Positions 20,669-29,126 of a DNA stretch of 40,694 bases are shown here, in pieces. The stretch is from a virus, in IMG/VR virus record IMGVR_UViG_3300033153_003406, positions 1-40,694 of that record. The stretch is one strand, 5' to 3'. Both the position numbers and the translations under genes were made by a program. The number at the start of each line of letters is the position of its first letter. Within the stretch, counting starts at the first letter, position 1. A model generated the notes under the pieces. It ran no database searches. It saw only the letters and a program-made list of their open reading frames with translations, and was not told the origin of the DNA.

Positions 20669-21712
20669 TCAGTCCCAAAAGATGTGTAATCCATGACCTA
20701 CTTGATTACCATCTGTTAGTTTTTTATTATGTTTAAATACTTTAAAAAATTCTTTATATTCTTTTCTACCACTATCGTGTAACACACAAATACCATTTTC
20801 ATTAAGTAAGTTTTTAGCTTTTTTCATATTATCTCCTCTATTACCACCATCAATAAAAATCAAATCATATTTATATTCTAATGGACATTCTGAAAATAAT
20901 TTAACTTTTGAACAAGCTCTTTTCTTAACAAAATTAAACCAATAATAATCATCTTCAACCACAAACCATTTTTCTATAAAATTATGTTTTTTAGGGAAGT
21001 AAACACTACTTCCACCTCCACCAAATTCTAAACAAGTTTTAGGTTTTTTCTTCTTAAGGATATTATTAAAAACATTTATATCATTATCACACATATAAGG
21101 CATACATTCTTTTATTTCTATTACTATTATATAACCATATTTAGTCCAATTCTTATCTGGCCAATTTTTAATCTTATATAATTTAACTTTATGATTTTTA
21201 AATAACTTAATATAATCTCTTTTCCAATGACCTGAATCTTTATTTCCTAATTCATCATCATCTTTATTTTGATATTCTACTAAAACAATATACTTTTTTG
21301 CCACTCTTAACAATTCATTCTTAACTTTTACAATATTATCTTTATTTATATAAATTAATAATCCATCACTTAAAATTAAATCAAATTCTTTATCATTATA
21401 AGAGATACTTTCTACTTCTTCCTTTTTAAAATAAATACTTGGCAACTTTTTTTTACTAAAATCAATTGCTTTACTATTTATATCAGTTCCTGCCAATTTT
21501 ATCTTTGGAAATTCTTTTTTAATAAGAGCTAAATTCGGTGCTGGGCCACAACCTACCTCTAATAAACTATTAAAATCTAACTTTTTTAATATATTAATAA
21601 GTTGTATTCTATGTGAATGATCTTGATCATCCCAACATGATTTAACCCATTCATTATTTCTATCTTCCCAATATTTACCACCATATTTTTCATTATAATT
21701 TATTTCATCCAT
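20669..21712 (-). CDS. Tandem methyltransferase fusion protein
   Basis: 347 residues, two domains. Residues 1-200: class I methyltransferase with LLEVGCGPAPNLALIKK (motif I), LAGTDINSKAIDF and DLILSDGLLIYI. Residues 205-347: a second Rossmann methyltransferase-like domain with CLEFGGGGSSVYFP and YDLIFIDGGNRGDN, related to Methyltransf_24/capsule-type. Two catalytic units in one chain could methylate consecutive positions on a glycan. The start overlaps the upstream GT gene by 13 bp. Confidence 0.75.
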   Translation of the reverse strand: MDEINYNEKYGGKYWEDRNNEWVKSCWDDQDHSHRIQLINILKKLDFNSLLEVGCGPAPNLALIKKEFPKIKLAGTDINSKAIDFSKKKLPSIYFKKEEVESISYNDKEFDLILSDGLLIYINKDNIVKVKNELLRVAKKYIVLVEYQNKDDDELGNKDSGHWKRDYIKLFKNHKVKLYKIKNWPDKNWTKYGYIIVIEIKECMPYMCDNDINVFNNILKKKKPKTCLEFGGGGSSVYFPKKHNFIEKWFVVEDDYYWFNFVKKRACSKVKLFSECPLEYKYDLIFIDGGNRGDNMKKAKNLLNENGICVLHDSGRKEYKEFFKVFKHNKKLTDGNQVGHGLHIFWD

Positions 21713-22506
21713 GGATAATTATTAACCTCTTTTCTCCAAAAATCTCTTGCTTCTAAATTAGGTTCTTTAATTTTCTTTAACTTATTGATTATTTCAATAA
21801 GTTGTTCTTCTGTTTCGTAATGATCAATCTGTGGATATTTAATTCTTGTAATAGGATATTGACCCATTAAAACAGATTTAGCTGTTATTTCTGAAAATCC
21901 ATCATGTTCATTTGGTCTTAATCCACAATGATAATTTTGTATCTCTTTATTAAATTGTTCAGGAGAAACTTTACCATGAAACTTAACTTTATTATTGCTA
22001 TCTCCATTAATTCCAAAAACATGAAATATAACTCCTTCTAATTTAAAAGCTATTCTATTAACAAAGTTAATCCCATATTCTTCTTCTCTTCCTTCATGAC
22101 AAGATATAAATATATGAAAATCTTTTTGTGGTTTAAATGAAACAGGAAAATCATCTATATCTTCTAAAAATGAAGGTCTAATTTCTGCTTTTATTCCTAA
22201 TCTTCTTAATTCTTCATGTTCTAATCCATTTTCTACATAATGAATTGCATCTGGAAACTCTCTTATTATTCCTTGTAATTCAGGAACTTTAACAAGATTC
22301 ATCAAATCAGATCCACACCAAAATATAATCTTATCTCCTTCGTGTTTTCTTAAAAACTCAAAATCTCCCATTTGATAAATACCAAAGAATAATACTGAAC
22401 ATTTCGTTAATTCATTTTCATTCCATTCTTCTAAACCCCATATTTTTTTAATCTTTGGTTTAAAGTTTTTAACTGAACCAGAACATCTTAATTGAGGTTT
22501 TACCAT
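21700..22506 (-). CDS. GT-B fold glycosyltransferase
   Basis: 268 residues. N-terminal half: CSVLFFGIYQMGDFEFLRK, IIFWCGSDLMNL. C-terminal half: KVKFHGKVSPEQFNKEIQNY, then GLRPNEHDGFSEITAKSVLMGQYPI (given in part), the nucleotide-sugar-binding E-x(7)-E region of GT4-type enzymes. Its 3' end overlaps the methyltransferase start. Sugar and acceptor unknown. Confidence 0.65.
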   Translation of the reverse strand: MVKPQLRCSGSVKNFKPKIKKIWGLEEWNENELTKCSVLFFGIYQMGDFEFLRKHEGDKIIFWCGSDLMNLVKVPELQGIIREFPDAIHYVENGLEHEELRRLGIKAEIRPSFLEDIDDFPVSFKPQKDFHIFISCHEGREEEYGINFVNRIAFKLEGVIFHVFGINGDSNNKVKFHGKVSPEQFNKEIQNYHCGLRPNEHDGFSEITAKSVLMGQYPITRIKYPQIDHYETEEQLIEIINKLKKIKEPNLEARDFWRKEVNNYPWMK

Positions 22507-23240
22507 AATTTTGAAGGTATTTTATTTTTTATCTCTTTAGGAAGTTCTACAACTTTACATTCAGTAAAATCATAAGGATTAGTAGGACTAAAACATTTCA
22601 TATCAGGTGTAAACTTCATAAACACTTTTTCAAACCAATCAGATCTCACTTGTTTAGCATGACTAAAACTTTTAATCTTTTCTTTCATTTTCTCTGGAGT
22701 TCTGACATAAGAAAAATGATAACAATATCCTAAATCTTCAACAGGTATATATATTTTATCTTTATCATTATTATCACAATAATGAGGATCATTGCGATCC
22801 ATTCTCTCAGTTGATTTTAAACATAATATACCTCCTTTATCATTCGGACATATTGCTTCATAACTTGCCCTTTTGAAAAAGAACCTCTTTTTAGCATAAT
22901 ATACTTCAACTGGATTTCTTTCAATAAACATTTTGTATTTATCAAGAACTTCTTTTTCAAAAAATACATCAGCATCAACTATAAACACATTATCAATTCC
23001 CATTCCTTCTAAAAGAGCCATACCGATATTTCTCATCTCCCATTGATCCGATGTTGTACATCTAATAACTATTGCTCCTTTTGAAAGTGCTATCTTTTCA
23101 CTTTTATCTTTTGGAAGTACTTCTCCTTGAAATGTTTTATCAGAAATAACAACTACTTTCACATCTACATCTAATAAATCAAGACAACCTCCGATAAAAT
23201 CTTCTTCATTAAAACATAATGTAATCGCTCCAAATTTCAT
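22500..23240 (-). CDS. Glycosyltransferase family 2-like
   Basis: 246 residues. Begins MKFGAITLCFNEEDFIGGCL, the usual GT2 start, and has a VFIVDADVFFEKEVLDKY segment where DAD is the metal-binding DxD. RNIGMALLEGMGIDNV precedes it, as in GT2. Coupled by 7-bp overlap with the next gene and 4-bp with the previous. Confidence 0.8.
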   Translation of the reverse strand: MKFGAITLCFNEEDFIGGCLDLLDVDVKVVVISDKTFQGEVLPKDKSEKIALSKGAIVIRCTTSDQWEMRNIGMALLEGMGIDNVFIVDADVFFEKEVLDKYKMFIERNPVEVYYAKKRFFFKRASYEAICPNDKGGILCLKSTERMDRNDPHYCDNNDKDKIYIPVEDLGYCYHFSYVRTPEKMKEKIKSFSHAKQVRSDWFEKVFMKFTPDMKCFSPTNPYDFTECKVVELPKEIKNKIPSKLW

Positions 23241-23890
23241 AAATAATTTAATTTAATTGGTTTAATTCCCATTTTCATATCTTGTAAATTAGCATCATGG
23301 AATTCAGGACTATAATTCTTTCTAAAAGGATGTTCAAAAACTTTATCATGATCATATTGAATAGCTTTGTTATCCGACTGAACCCAGAATGTATATCCTA
23401 ACTCATTCAAACGAAAAGCTAACTCTACATTATCAAACGACCAGAAATCATCATATTCTTCATTATATCCACCTACATCTTTAAATGCTTTCAATGGAGC
23501 AATAGCCCAATCTCCTTCCCATTTATAATATTCAATTGGTTTTCCTTTATGTTCTAAATCCCAATAATATCTCCAATCCCATTTTATATTTTTCCAATCA
23601 AGCGTTTTACCCATTGATCCACATACTAATTTCTTCTCTCCAGCTACCTCTAAAAGCCTTTGTAAGCCATTCTTAGGGATTCTAATGTAATCTTGGAGCA
23701 TAACCACCCATTTGCCTTTTGCTCGTCTTAAAGCCCTATTAAGCGCCCTTGATAAGTCGTTTCCTCGTTGAGGTATGCCCAATTCTGTAATCCATTCAAA
23801 TGATTGCTCTGTTTGCTCTGCTAAACATTTTTGAGTTATTGTTAATCCTTTTGGTCTTATAGAAACACTTATCACGCTAATTTTTGGCAT
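23237..23890 (-). CDS. Glycosyltransferase family 2
   Basis: 217 residues. MPKISVISVSIRPKGLTITQ, QRGNDLSRALNRALRRAKGK, then VVMLQDYIRIP where the usual DxD is QDY, and CGSMGK, a YNEEYDDFWSFDNVELAFRL acceptor segment (ED/DN-type). The substitution at DxD may reduce or change metal dependence. ATG overlaps nothing upstream, but a 17-codon ATGA-coupled frame (23930-23877) covers its start and could mediate reinitiation. Confidence 0.75.
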   Translation of the reverse strand: MPKISVISVSIRPKGLTITQKCLAEQTEQSFEWITELGIPQRGNDLSRALNRALRRAKGKWVVMLQDYIRIPKNGLQRLLEVAGEKKLVCGSMGKTLDWKNIKWDWRYYWDLEHKGKPIEYYKWEGDWAIAPLKAFKDVGGYNEEYDDFWSFDNVELAFRLNELGYTFWVQSDNKAIQYDHDKVFEHPFRKNYSPEFHDANLQDMKMGIKPIKLNYL

Positions 23891-23926
23891 AAATCCTCAT
23901 TACATTTTTAGCTTCTTCAAATTTAT

Positions 23927-24880
23927 TCATAATGATAATAAACCTTCTTTAAGTTGTTTGGCATAAACATACTCCGAATAGTTCTCAAGAATCCAATCTC
24001 TTGTATTTATCTCTTTATCTTTCCACTTTTCCACAGCTTCCTTAATGTGAGTTGGATTTGGTTCTACTATTTCTCCTAATCCACAAGCTCTAATATACTC
24101 TGATGTTTTATCACTATCATTCATCACTATCGTTGGTATATTACAAGCCATTGCTTCTAATACTGTTCGTTGACTTCCTCCCGTACTATCTGATGTTATT
24201 ACACAAGTTTTTGAAGTATTGTAAAGATGAACTAAAACATCTGCTGGAACATGTGGTAATAATGTAATTCCATTATCTTGACATATCTTCCAACATTCAG
24301 TTTCGTGATCAAAATACATCCAACCACAACATAAAGCATTTTTAACTGATTCAGCAAATAGTTTATGTCTTTTCCAAGTAGCAAAAGTAGCTGGAAATAT
24401 AACATCCCAAACTTTCTTTTGTTTTATTGGTTTAAAAAGTTCTGTATTAGTTCCAAAAGCTCTTCTAACATTTCTACCCTCTTTTTCCATCTGCTTTTTA
24501 TAAACTTCTGATTCTACAAATACGAGATCGAATAAATCAGCATATTCTCTGAAAGGACCACCAGCTAAACATAAAGCCATTGGTATTCCTTTATGTGCTA
24601 ATAAAGGGATGGTAGGTCTTGTAAAATCTCCCCAAACAAGAATAACATCTGGTTTATCTTTTAATATCTTATTAGCTAATTCCTCTGATGTTGGTTTTAA
24701 AATAATAGGAAAATAATCGTGTTGGAATATAGTATCTTTTCCAATAGAATAAACTTTGACATCAAACTCTTCAGAAAGAAGTTGAATAGCTCTTGCTAAT
24801 CCATCTTTCCATGTCATCATTTGAATCCACTTGTTTTCCCAATCCCAACAAAATGAAATTTTAAGTTTTCTTTCGTTCAT
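23927..24880 (-). CDS. Glycosyltransferase family 4 (GT-B)
   Basis: 317 residues. N-terminal Rossmann half with KISFCWDWENKW and KPDVILVWGDF; C-terminal half with VIFPATFATWKRHKLFAES, LYNTSKTCVITSDSTGGSQ and TVLEAMACNIPTIVM, the GT4 E-x(7)-E site. It ends in ATGA overlap with a short downstream frame. Part of the operon 25550-19207. Confidence 0.85.
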   Translation of the reverse strand: MNERKLKISFCWDWENKWIQMMTWKDGLARAIQLLSEEFDVKVYSIGKDTIFQHDYFPIILKPTSEELANKILKDKPDVILVWGDFTRPTIPLLAHKGIPMALCLAGGPFREYADLFDLVFVESEVYKKQMEKEGRNVRRAFGTNTELFKPIKQKKVWDVIFPATFATWKRHKLFAESVKNALCCGWMYFDHETECWKICQDNGITLLPHVPADVLVHLYNTSKTCVITSDSTGGSQRTVLEAMACNIPTIVMNDSDKTSEYIRACGLGEIVEPNPTHIKEAVEKWKDKEINTRDWILENYSEYVYAKQLKEGLLSL

Positions 24881-25550
24881 GATTATGCAAAGATAATAGT
24901 TTTTTACCTTTTGGCATAAGTTTCTTTTTTAGGTTTTTTTCTTTTGGTTTTTCTGGTCTTGATTCTCCAAGATATTCTAAATCCTCATTCTCTACACGAA
25001 TTTTAGCAGCATGTGTATCCATTTCAATAATTTCACCAGCTTTCCAACCTTCTCCAAATACTTCATTTCTTAATACTTTATAATAAGGCATATTTTTATT
25101 TTGAATTAACAATTTTGATGAGCTTTGTATTTTTTTTCCAAGCCCATCTACGACCTTGATGCCTAACTTCTTGCATATCTTAGCTTCTGGTATTTCTCCT
25201 ATTAATCTATCGCCACCTTTGGCGAAAATAAGGCAAAATTCATTTTCATTATTTGTTTTTTCTTTATGACAATTTTTACAATTGGATTTTTTATATTTAT
25301 TTATTATCGCTTCTAAACTTTTACAAACAGATTGATCTGTGTCTATACTAACAAATACCTCATCAACATCTCTCAGTTCGCTTATAATTGCCTTTCTATC
25401 TTCTACTGGATATTTAACACCTCTTTTATCAAATAACTGCTTATCATTATTCAATATTACTATTAAATAACCTAATCTTTTAGCTTTTTTAAAGTATTCA
25501 ATATGTCCTCTATGAAGTGGAGCAAAGTACCCTGATACTACTATTTTCAT
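24861..25550 (-). CDS. Cytidylyltransferase-like nucleotidyltransferase
   Basis: 229 residues. Residues 7-16 hold the G-x-F-x-P-x-H-x-G-H signature with HRGH at 13-16; RFxE/RfaE-type C-terminal sequence FAKGGDRLIGEIPEAKICKK and QSSSKLLIQ (ISSTxI-like) follow. The enzyme would couple NTP to a phosphosugar or alditol, supplying an activated donor for the neighbouring transferases. The C-terminal 60 residues are a basic extension (EKPKEKNLKKKLMPKGKK). Overlaps the GT4 gene by 20 bp. Confidence 0.85.
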   Translation of the reverse strand: MKIVVSGYFAPLHRGHIEYFKKAKRLGYLIVILNNDKQLFDKRGVKYPVEDRKAIISELRDVDEVFVSIDTDQSVCKSLEAIINKYKKSNCKNCHKEKTNNENEFCLIFAKGGDRLIGEIPEAKICKKLGIKVVDGLGKKIQSSSKLLIQNKNMPYYKVLRNEVFGEGWKAGEIIEMDTHAAKIRVENEDLEYLGESRPEKPKEKNLKKKLMPKGKKLLSLHNHERKKT

Positions 25551-25552
25551 AT

Positions 25553-25780
25553 TTATTCAAAAGTATCATCTCCGATTACTTCCATTTGCTCTTCCCAAAG
25601 TTCTTTTGCACCAGCTTTAGCCATTCTTATAGCATATTTCATAAGACATTCTTTAACCCATGCTCCTTCTCCCATAGTTGGATTTCCTTGTTCGTCTACT
25701 GGAATCGGTCTTTTTTTAAAAAACCCAGGTTTAAAAGCATTCCATTTTTCTTCTGTTGCTGTTAATGTTATTTGTGGCAT
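25553..25780 (-). CDS. Small hypothetical phage protein
   Basis: 75 residues beginning MPQITLTATEEKWNAFKPGF and ending with helical AGAKELWEEQMEVIGDDTFE. Such small beta-then-helix proteins are often found beside phage structural genes. Two bp separate it from the cytidylyltransferase start. Unknown role. Confidence 0.5.
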   Translation of the reverse strand: MPQITLTATEEKWNAFKPGFFKKRPIPVDEQGNPTMGEGAWVKECLMKYAIRMAKAGAKELWEEQMEVIGDDTFE

Positions 25781-25814
25781 ATTTTTTTATGTTAATTTAT
25801 TATTTATTATTTAT

Positions 25815-28241
25815 TTATAATGCTTGTCCTAATTTATCTGATAAATACTGAAGATGATATATTCCAACCCATACATCATTATTAGCAGCCGTCGCTTCGT
25901 TATCGTAAGTGTCATTTGCATTTGTAGCATCTCTGTAAAATCTAAATAGTATTATATCTCCTGCTGCCCAGCCTGTGGTTGTGCATATTCCCGATGTTGT
26001 TTCATGCCATTTGTAAGCAGCTTCTCCATCTGCGATAGTAGTTGTTATTATTCCTGATGTAGTCCCAGAACTAAAATCAAAAGTATCATTAGGACTAATC
26101 TTTTTATACTCAAATCCCAATACTACTGCTTCATCTGTTCCCGATGGTGGATTTTCTACAAAAAAACCAAAATGTCCATGAACAGAAGTATCTCCTGTCG
26201 CAAAATCATCTGGAACATGCCATAAGTAATAAACCTGTTCTTCTGTTCCTCTATCAAATCTATCAAATTGAAAACCTTGGTATTCTCCTGAATCGGGTGG
26301 ATTAGCAGATGGTTTGCCTACATTAGCAGGTGTTAATTCCATGTTTTTATACACTCTTGCTGTTCCAGCTAAAGTAAGTTCTCCATCAGGGGCGAATTGA
26401 ATATAATTAGTAGGAGCGCCTGCTGAACTATCTCCTATCCTTACTCCGCCATCAGCAAATAAATCCATAAAAGTATCAGCTTGGGAATAAATGCCTATTG
26501 CTGTATCTCTAAAGTTAATCTTCTCAGCGGTCAACATTAAGATATCATCACTAAATTGAAAGTAATCCTCAGCTTTCATCCAAGTAATAAGTCCATCATT
26601 GGTAGATGTGTTAAAACCTAAAGTATAATTAGCACCACCACCTCCTCCTATTTCAAAGTTTGTATGAGATACATTTTTAGTTCCTTGAGATGAATTAGCA
26701 CCATGAACACTAAACAAGAAAGCACTACCAGCTTCATTCAATACTTCAAATCTATCTCCATTTGGAAGATAAAGCATTCTATCACTTCCTTCTGGAGAAG
26801 CTCTTTGTTCAAATAATTTAGACCCTCCTATCCATTCAATAGCTCCAGCCCAACCACCAGCAGAAGGCTTTGTAGTAAAGAACATTAAATCATTAGCACT
26901 ACTATCCTGCATTGTAAAGATAGGATTAGTAAAAGTTTGAGAAGCATTAGCTTTTACTGTGAATTGTATGGTGTCAGTTGCTCCTCCAAATGTTCCTGTT
27001 CCCGTTACAGTTACATTTCCAGATGCATCTAATACAAACATTTCATTGCCGTCGTTTCTTAAATTAAGTATATTTCCAGTAGTTCCACCTCCAGTAGCAT
27101 CAATAAATATACCTTGTGCTGCTGTACCAGTTCCAGCTAAATCAATAGATAATGCTGATGCATTTCCATCTGTACCAGTTCCAGTATGTTCAATTTTAAC
27201 AGTTCCTTGAGTAGTAGCAGCTCCTGATACACTAAAAGCAGTTACTGATGTTGAATCTGATTCAACAAAAAGTGCTTCTTTGTCAAACGCTACATTATCT
27301 GCTGTAATATGTACTAATCTACCCGTTGCACTTCCTGCATGATTTGAATAAACAACCATACCATTGCCAGAATTTGAAGTATTAGTAATTAACAATGCAC
27401 CACCAACTGACCTTGAAGCACTAATATTACCTGTTTGTGTTATATGAAAAGCATTTGAAGTTCCAGCATTCGCAAGAGTAATTCCTTTCGGATTATTGGT
27501 TACATCATTTTGAGCTATTGTTAAAGGAACTTTGTTTGCTTCATCAGCAATAGTTGAACTAATCGCTCCTGTAGTAGTAATATTCCCTGCCTGAAAATTA
27601 AAATTACCAGAACTATCCATAGTAAGACGGGTATTAGAACCTATACTTGCTCCATCACATATTTCTAATTGGTCGCCTGTATTGTTGTAGCCAATAATGT
27701 AATCTTGTCCATTTCCAAATATGATACCTGTTCCGTCATTATCTATAACAATATCAGAGCTAGTTGTTGTAAAAGAACCTGAAGTAGTTATATTGCCTGC
27801 TAAAAAATCATGTTCTCCTGATGAATAGTATTCTAAATTAGCTCCGCCAAATTGAATATAGCTATCAGTTGTTCCTGCTTCTCCCAGTCCTAATTTAATG
27901 TCATCACCTTGTAATAAAATATTTCCAGCAGTAGCAATTATTGCATTACCTGTATTATCGCAAATCTGGACTCCACTTGTTCCATCTGTGAAAACACCTG
28001 ATGTAGCAAGAGCAGTAGAACCTAATACTGCCTGAAAAGTAGTACCGAATGTACCTGTTCCTGTGGTAATAAAATCACCACTTCCTAAATCAATTCCCCA
28101 AGTGCTATCAACTGGTTTCATATCAGTTCCATCTACAAACCATAAAGAACCCCATCCCCATTGAGCACCAACGAAAATAGGTATCAGTAAAAACAAAATT
28201 ATTAATACAATTGATATTTTTTTATTAAAAAACTTTTTCAT
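25815..28241 (-). CDS. Large tail fibre/surface protein with Sec signal peptide
   Basis: 808 residues. Residues 1-27 are a typical signal peptide: NKK charge, a VLIILFLLIPIFVGA hydrophobic core, and a likely cleavage before QWGWGS. Then come repeated GTGTFGG and TTSGSFTTTS-like motifs and many short beta segments of a trimeric beta-fibre (DSTWGIDLGSGDFITTGTGT and the like). The final 130 residues form a separate jelly-roll-like domain (YYLWHVPDDFATGD to HLQYLSDKLGQAL). No chaperone domain. A secretion signal on a fibre is unusual. Overlaps the preceding gene by ATGA. Confidence 0.7.
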   Translation of the reverse strand: MKKFFNKKISIVLIILFLLIPIFVGAQWGWGSLWFVDGTDMKPVDSTWGIDLGSGDFITTGTGTFGTTFQAVLGSTALATSGVFTDGTSGVQICDNTGNAIIATAGNILLQGDDIKLGLGEAGTTDSYIQFGGANLEYYSSGEHDFLAGNITTSGSFTTTSSDIVIDNDGTGIIFGNGQDYIIGYNNTGDQLEICDGASIGSNTRLTMDSSGNFNFQAGNITTTGAISSTIADEANKVPLTIAQNDVTNNPKGITLANAGTSNAFHITQTGNISASRSVGGALLITNTSNSGNGMVVYSNHAGSATGRLVHITADNVAFDKEALFVESDSTSVTAFSVSGAATTQGTVKIEHTGTGTDGNASALSIDLAGTGTAAQGIFIDATGGGTTGNILNLRNDGNEMFVLDASGNVTVTGTGTFGGATDTIQFTVKANASQTFTNPIFTMQDSSANDLMFFTTKPSAGGWAGAIEWIGGSKLFEQRASPEGSDRMLYLPNGDRFEVLNEAGSAFLFSVHGANSSQGTKNVSHTNFEIGGGGGANYTLGFNTSTNDGLITWMKAEDYFQFSDDILMLTAEKINFRDTAIGIYSQADTFMDLFADGGVRIGDSSAGAPTNYIQFAPDGELTLAGTARVYKNMELTPANVGKPSANPPDSGEYQGFQFDRFDRGTEEQVYYLWHVPDDFATGDTSVHGHFGFFVENPPSGTDEAVVLGFEYKKISPNDTFDFSSGTTSGIITTTIADGEAAYKWHETTSGICTTTGWAAGDIILFRFYRDATNANDTYDNEATAANNDVWVGIYHLQYLSDKLGQAL

Positions 28242-28585
28242 ATTTGATATGATACAATCTCCATAACTTGTGAAGCTATATCAGATTGAAAATAAATTAA
28301 TTTTCCTCCGACTGATAAATCATCCTCTTTGTAAGGAGAATTTTGAGGAATTGTTTGATATGTTGTCCCAGACTCACCTACTGTCCAAGAATACTTAAAT
28401 TTGGCATTTTGAGCCCTTAATTTTAATAAAAACTTAACTGTATTAACAGGAAAAGTATAATTATATTCCTGATCGGCATTCGTCATAGCAACATTAGCTA
28501 CTGTCCTTTTAGTGGGATTAATTTTATCTATTTGATATGGCCCTTTTGGAGGCCTACCTGGTAATACTAAAAATTCTTTTGCCAT
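28238..28585 (-). CDS. Small beta-barrel structural protein
   Basis: 115 residues. MTNADQEYNYTFPVNTVKFL and KYSWTVGESGTTYQTIPQNS are the conserved halves of a small beta-sandwich protein common beside phage fibre genes. It may be a head decoration or fibre-base protein. Its stop overlaps the fibre start (ATGA), implying stoichiometric coupling. Confidence 0.6.
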   Translation of the reverse strand: MAKEFLVLPGRPPKGPYQIDKINPTKRTVANVAMTNADQEYNYTFPVNTVKFLLKLRAQNAKFKYSWTVGESGTTYQTIPQNSPYKEDDLSVGGKLIYFQSDIASQVMEIVSYQI

Positions 28586-28586
28586 A

Positions 28587-29126
28587 TTATTGATTGATTA
28601 CATTATTTATTGATTCTATTTCATCAATGGTTCTTTTAATATCTTGTAATTTAGAAACATTGAACGACTCTTCTATAACATCTTTTTCTAATTTATCTAT
28701 TTTTATTCCTTCTTTTTCTTTTCGTATTCTTTCTTTAGCTAAACTTTGTTTTTCTGTCTCACTTTTAATTCTACTACTTATCTGTTCTTTTAACAAAGAT
28801 ATATTTTCTTTTGTTATATATTCATTTTCTATTTCCTTTTGTATATTTTCATTAAAATCTTCTTTATTAAGACTTTTAATTTTGTTTGATCTTTCTTTTG
28901 TCAATTGAACCCACATCCATACAACCTCTAAAGCATTTGATGGATTTTTTGAAATTATTTTTAAGATTTTACTTCTTTTATCATCTCTTCCTGAAAAATA
29001 ATCTATTATATCTTCCAACTTTCCACTTCTTTTTGGATCATCTAAATCAATATAAGAAGCTCCCAATAAATCCATTATCTCTGTTGCTTCTAATGGATCA
29101 GATTTTAATTGTCTAAAATCAGACAT
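28587..29126 (-). CDS. Helical protein between giant GT and structural genes
   Basis: 179 residues, almost all helix. Residues 1-60 (EIMDLLGASYIDLDDPKRSGKLE region) include a DRDE-like charged segment; residues 90-179 are a long Lys/Glu coiled coil (IKIDKLEKDVIEESFNVSKL). It overlaps the giant glycosyltransferase by 8 bp. No family recognised. Confidence 0.5.
   Translation of the reverse strand: MSDFRQLKSDPLEATEIMDLLGASYIDLDDPKRSGKLEDIIDYFSGRDDKRSKILKIISKNPSNALEVVWMWVQLTKERSNKIKSLNKEDFNENIQKEIENEYITKENISLLKEQISSRIKSETEKQSLAKERIRKEKEGIKIDKLEKDVIEESFNVSKLQDIKRTIDEIESINNVINQ

Noticed and set aside
23877-23930. 17-codon peptide gene between two glycosyltransferases
   Set aside because: Coupled by ATGA but too short to support as a protein; possibly only a reinitiation bridge.
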